Origin: Thiomargarita sp.
GTDB taxonomy: Bacteria; Pseudomonadota; Gammaproteobacteria; Beggiatoales; Beggiatoaceae
Direction: 5' to 3'
Length of the DNA stretch: 33,295 nucleotides
Assembly (NCBI GenBank): GCA_020721025.1
Contig: DYNO01000008.1
Span: 1-33,295, forward strand
Part shown: in pieces, positions 32,655-33,295 of the stretch
Numbering within the stretch: the stretch's first letter is position 1
Layout of the letters: every line of letters starts with the position of its first letter
Program-made: the position numbers and the translations under genes
The notes under the pieces: model-generated
What the model saw: only the letters and a program-made list of their open reading frames with translations
Told to the model about the DNA's origin: nothing
Database searches by the model: none

Positions 32655-33295
32655 TTACTTTTCAACTTCAGTGGCAAAGATTTCAACTTGTTTTGAGAAA
32701 TGCAGGTCGATTATTGGGGCGTTCACAGGTGAAGAACAACCTGATGGTAAAGTTGGGACGGTTGAAGTTATAAAAGAAGGGCTACCTATTAATGTTCCAA
32801 TATTCGCACCCGCTGAACCCGTATTCGCAACCGTTGTTCCACTACCTTCATCAAAGCTGTAATAGTGAGTTGGGCTTGTGGCTGAATAAGTGCCGCATCT
32901 CAGCTTAGGAATATCAGCGTCTACCAGCGCACTGTTAAACACTTTCAAATCATCGATTGAGCCAGAGAACCAATTACTCGTGCCTATGAGGCTAGCAATG
33001 TGGGTGCTTGTTGAATTTCCATTAGCAAAATTACTTGTTGACCAAGTAATTGAGCCATCTGGTACGCCGTCGACGTAAATTTTACCTGTAGTAGAACTCA
33101 CCGTAGCGGCAATATGTGTCCATTGGTTAAGCGTCAAAGAAATCCCACCAACCCGTGATTCCCAACTCCCACCACTTCTACCCAATTCAAGCTTACCGCC
33201 ATTTAACCTGAATTCAAGATGTCCCGTTCCTCCATCGCCAGTATAGAACCGGTTTGACATCTTTAAAACCAAACCAAACAGGTTTATACCGGAAA
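32655..33295 (-). CDS. LamG / concanavalin A-like domain protein, C-terminal part (cut by window edge)
   Basis: The frame is open from the window's right edge to the stop, and no start is needed inside it. The visible part of about 210 residues has a LamG-type fold: FYTGDGGTGHLEFRLNGGKLELG, LTLNQWTHIAATVSSTTGKIYVDGV and FSGSIDDLKVFNSALVDADI, all hallmarks of this domain. A low-complexity serine- and glycine-rich linker (YSFDEGSGTTVANTGSAGANIG) follows, then an unusual tail. Such domains bind carbohydrate and occur in large extracellular or adhesin-like proteins. The N-terminal part, signal peptide and partner domains lie outside the window. Confidence 0.85.
   Translation of the reverse strand, partial: SGINLFGLVLKMSNRFYTGDGGTGHLEFRLNGGKLELGRSGGSWESRVGGISLTLNQWTHIAATVSSTTGKIYVDGVPDGSITWSTSNFANGNSTSTHIASLIGTSNWFSGSIDDLKVFNSALVDADIPKLRCGTYSATSPTHYYSFDEGSGTTVANTGSAGANIGTLIGSPSFITSTVPTLPSGCSSPVNAPIIDLHFSKQVEIFATEVEK

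Overview
The window looks like a chromosomal segment of a repeat-rich, AT-leaning gammaproteobacterium. SecA, IleS, QueA, SpeD, RpoZ/SpoT and PykA all resemble their gammaproteobacterial counterparts. The mixture of housekeeping genes with toxin-antitoxin modules, many small palindromic repeats, a one-module NRPS and an SQR-like flavoprotein recalls filamentous sulfur bacteria (Beggiatoa/Thioploca type). That placement is inference from memory of these families, not a search.

Layout. 1-890: the end of a TPR protein, a 124-bp palindromic repeat, then a parDE toxin-antitoxin pair. 1017-2543: an unrecognised 508-residue protein with two C-terminal membrane helices, ending inside a large palindrome. 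2653-7070 (minus): pyruvate kinase, a YejF-type double ABC ATPase and three small genes of unknown role. 6990-7384: first copy of a duplicated ~390-bp non-coding element. 7534-8661: SQR-like flavoprotein. 8937-10808: an Mla-type lipid transporter ATPase and permease, the permease gene split by an in-frame TGA. 10884-11227: a repeat nest with a small element inserted in another. 11345-14030: a DUF1737-like gene, spoT and rpoZ. 14459-18502: C-A-PCP-TE NRPS. 18815-21079: thioredoxin-like protein, lytic transglycosylase, secreted protein. 21244-23991: secA. 24204-24588: second copy of the ~390-bp element. 24907-31621 (plus): tRNA-Met, VOC protein, speD, DMT exporter, queA, ileS. 31786-32426 (minus): vapBC. 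32655-end: LamG-domain protein running off the window.

The most interesting signal is the element present at 6990-7384 and 24204-24588. Both copies carry the same near-consensus sigma-70 promoter (TTGACA, 17 bp, TATCAT), a series of hairpins including a perfect GAAA tetraloop hairpin, and an AT-rich hairpin followed by a T-run. Several stems stay paired although the copies differ, through G-U wobble changes. The element holds no plausible gene. I read it as an autonomously transcribed, mobile or duplicated structured RNA of about 345-355 nt with one variable internal segment. I cannot assign it to a known RNA family.

Other points worth following: a SpoT whose hydrolase domain looks intact but whose synthetase motifs are degraded; the GGA-to-TGA break between the STAS and permease parts of MlaE; an NRPS with a glycine-like specificity code and cysteine in place of the thioesterase serine; and a palindromic repeat family lying beside both toxin-antitoxin modules.
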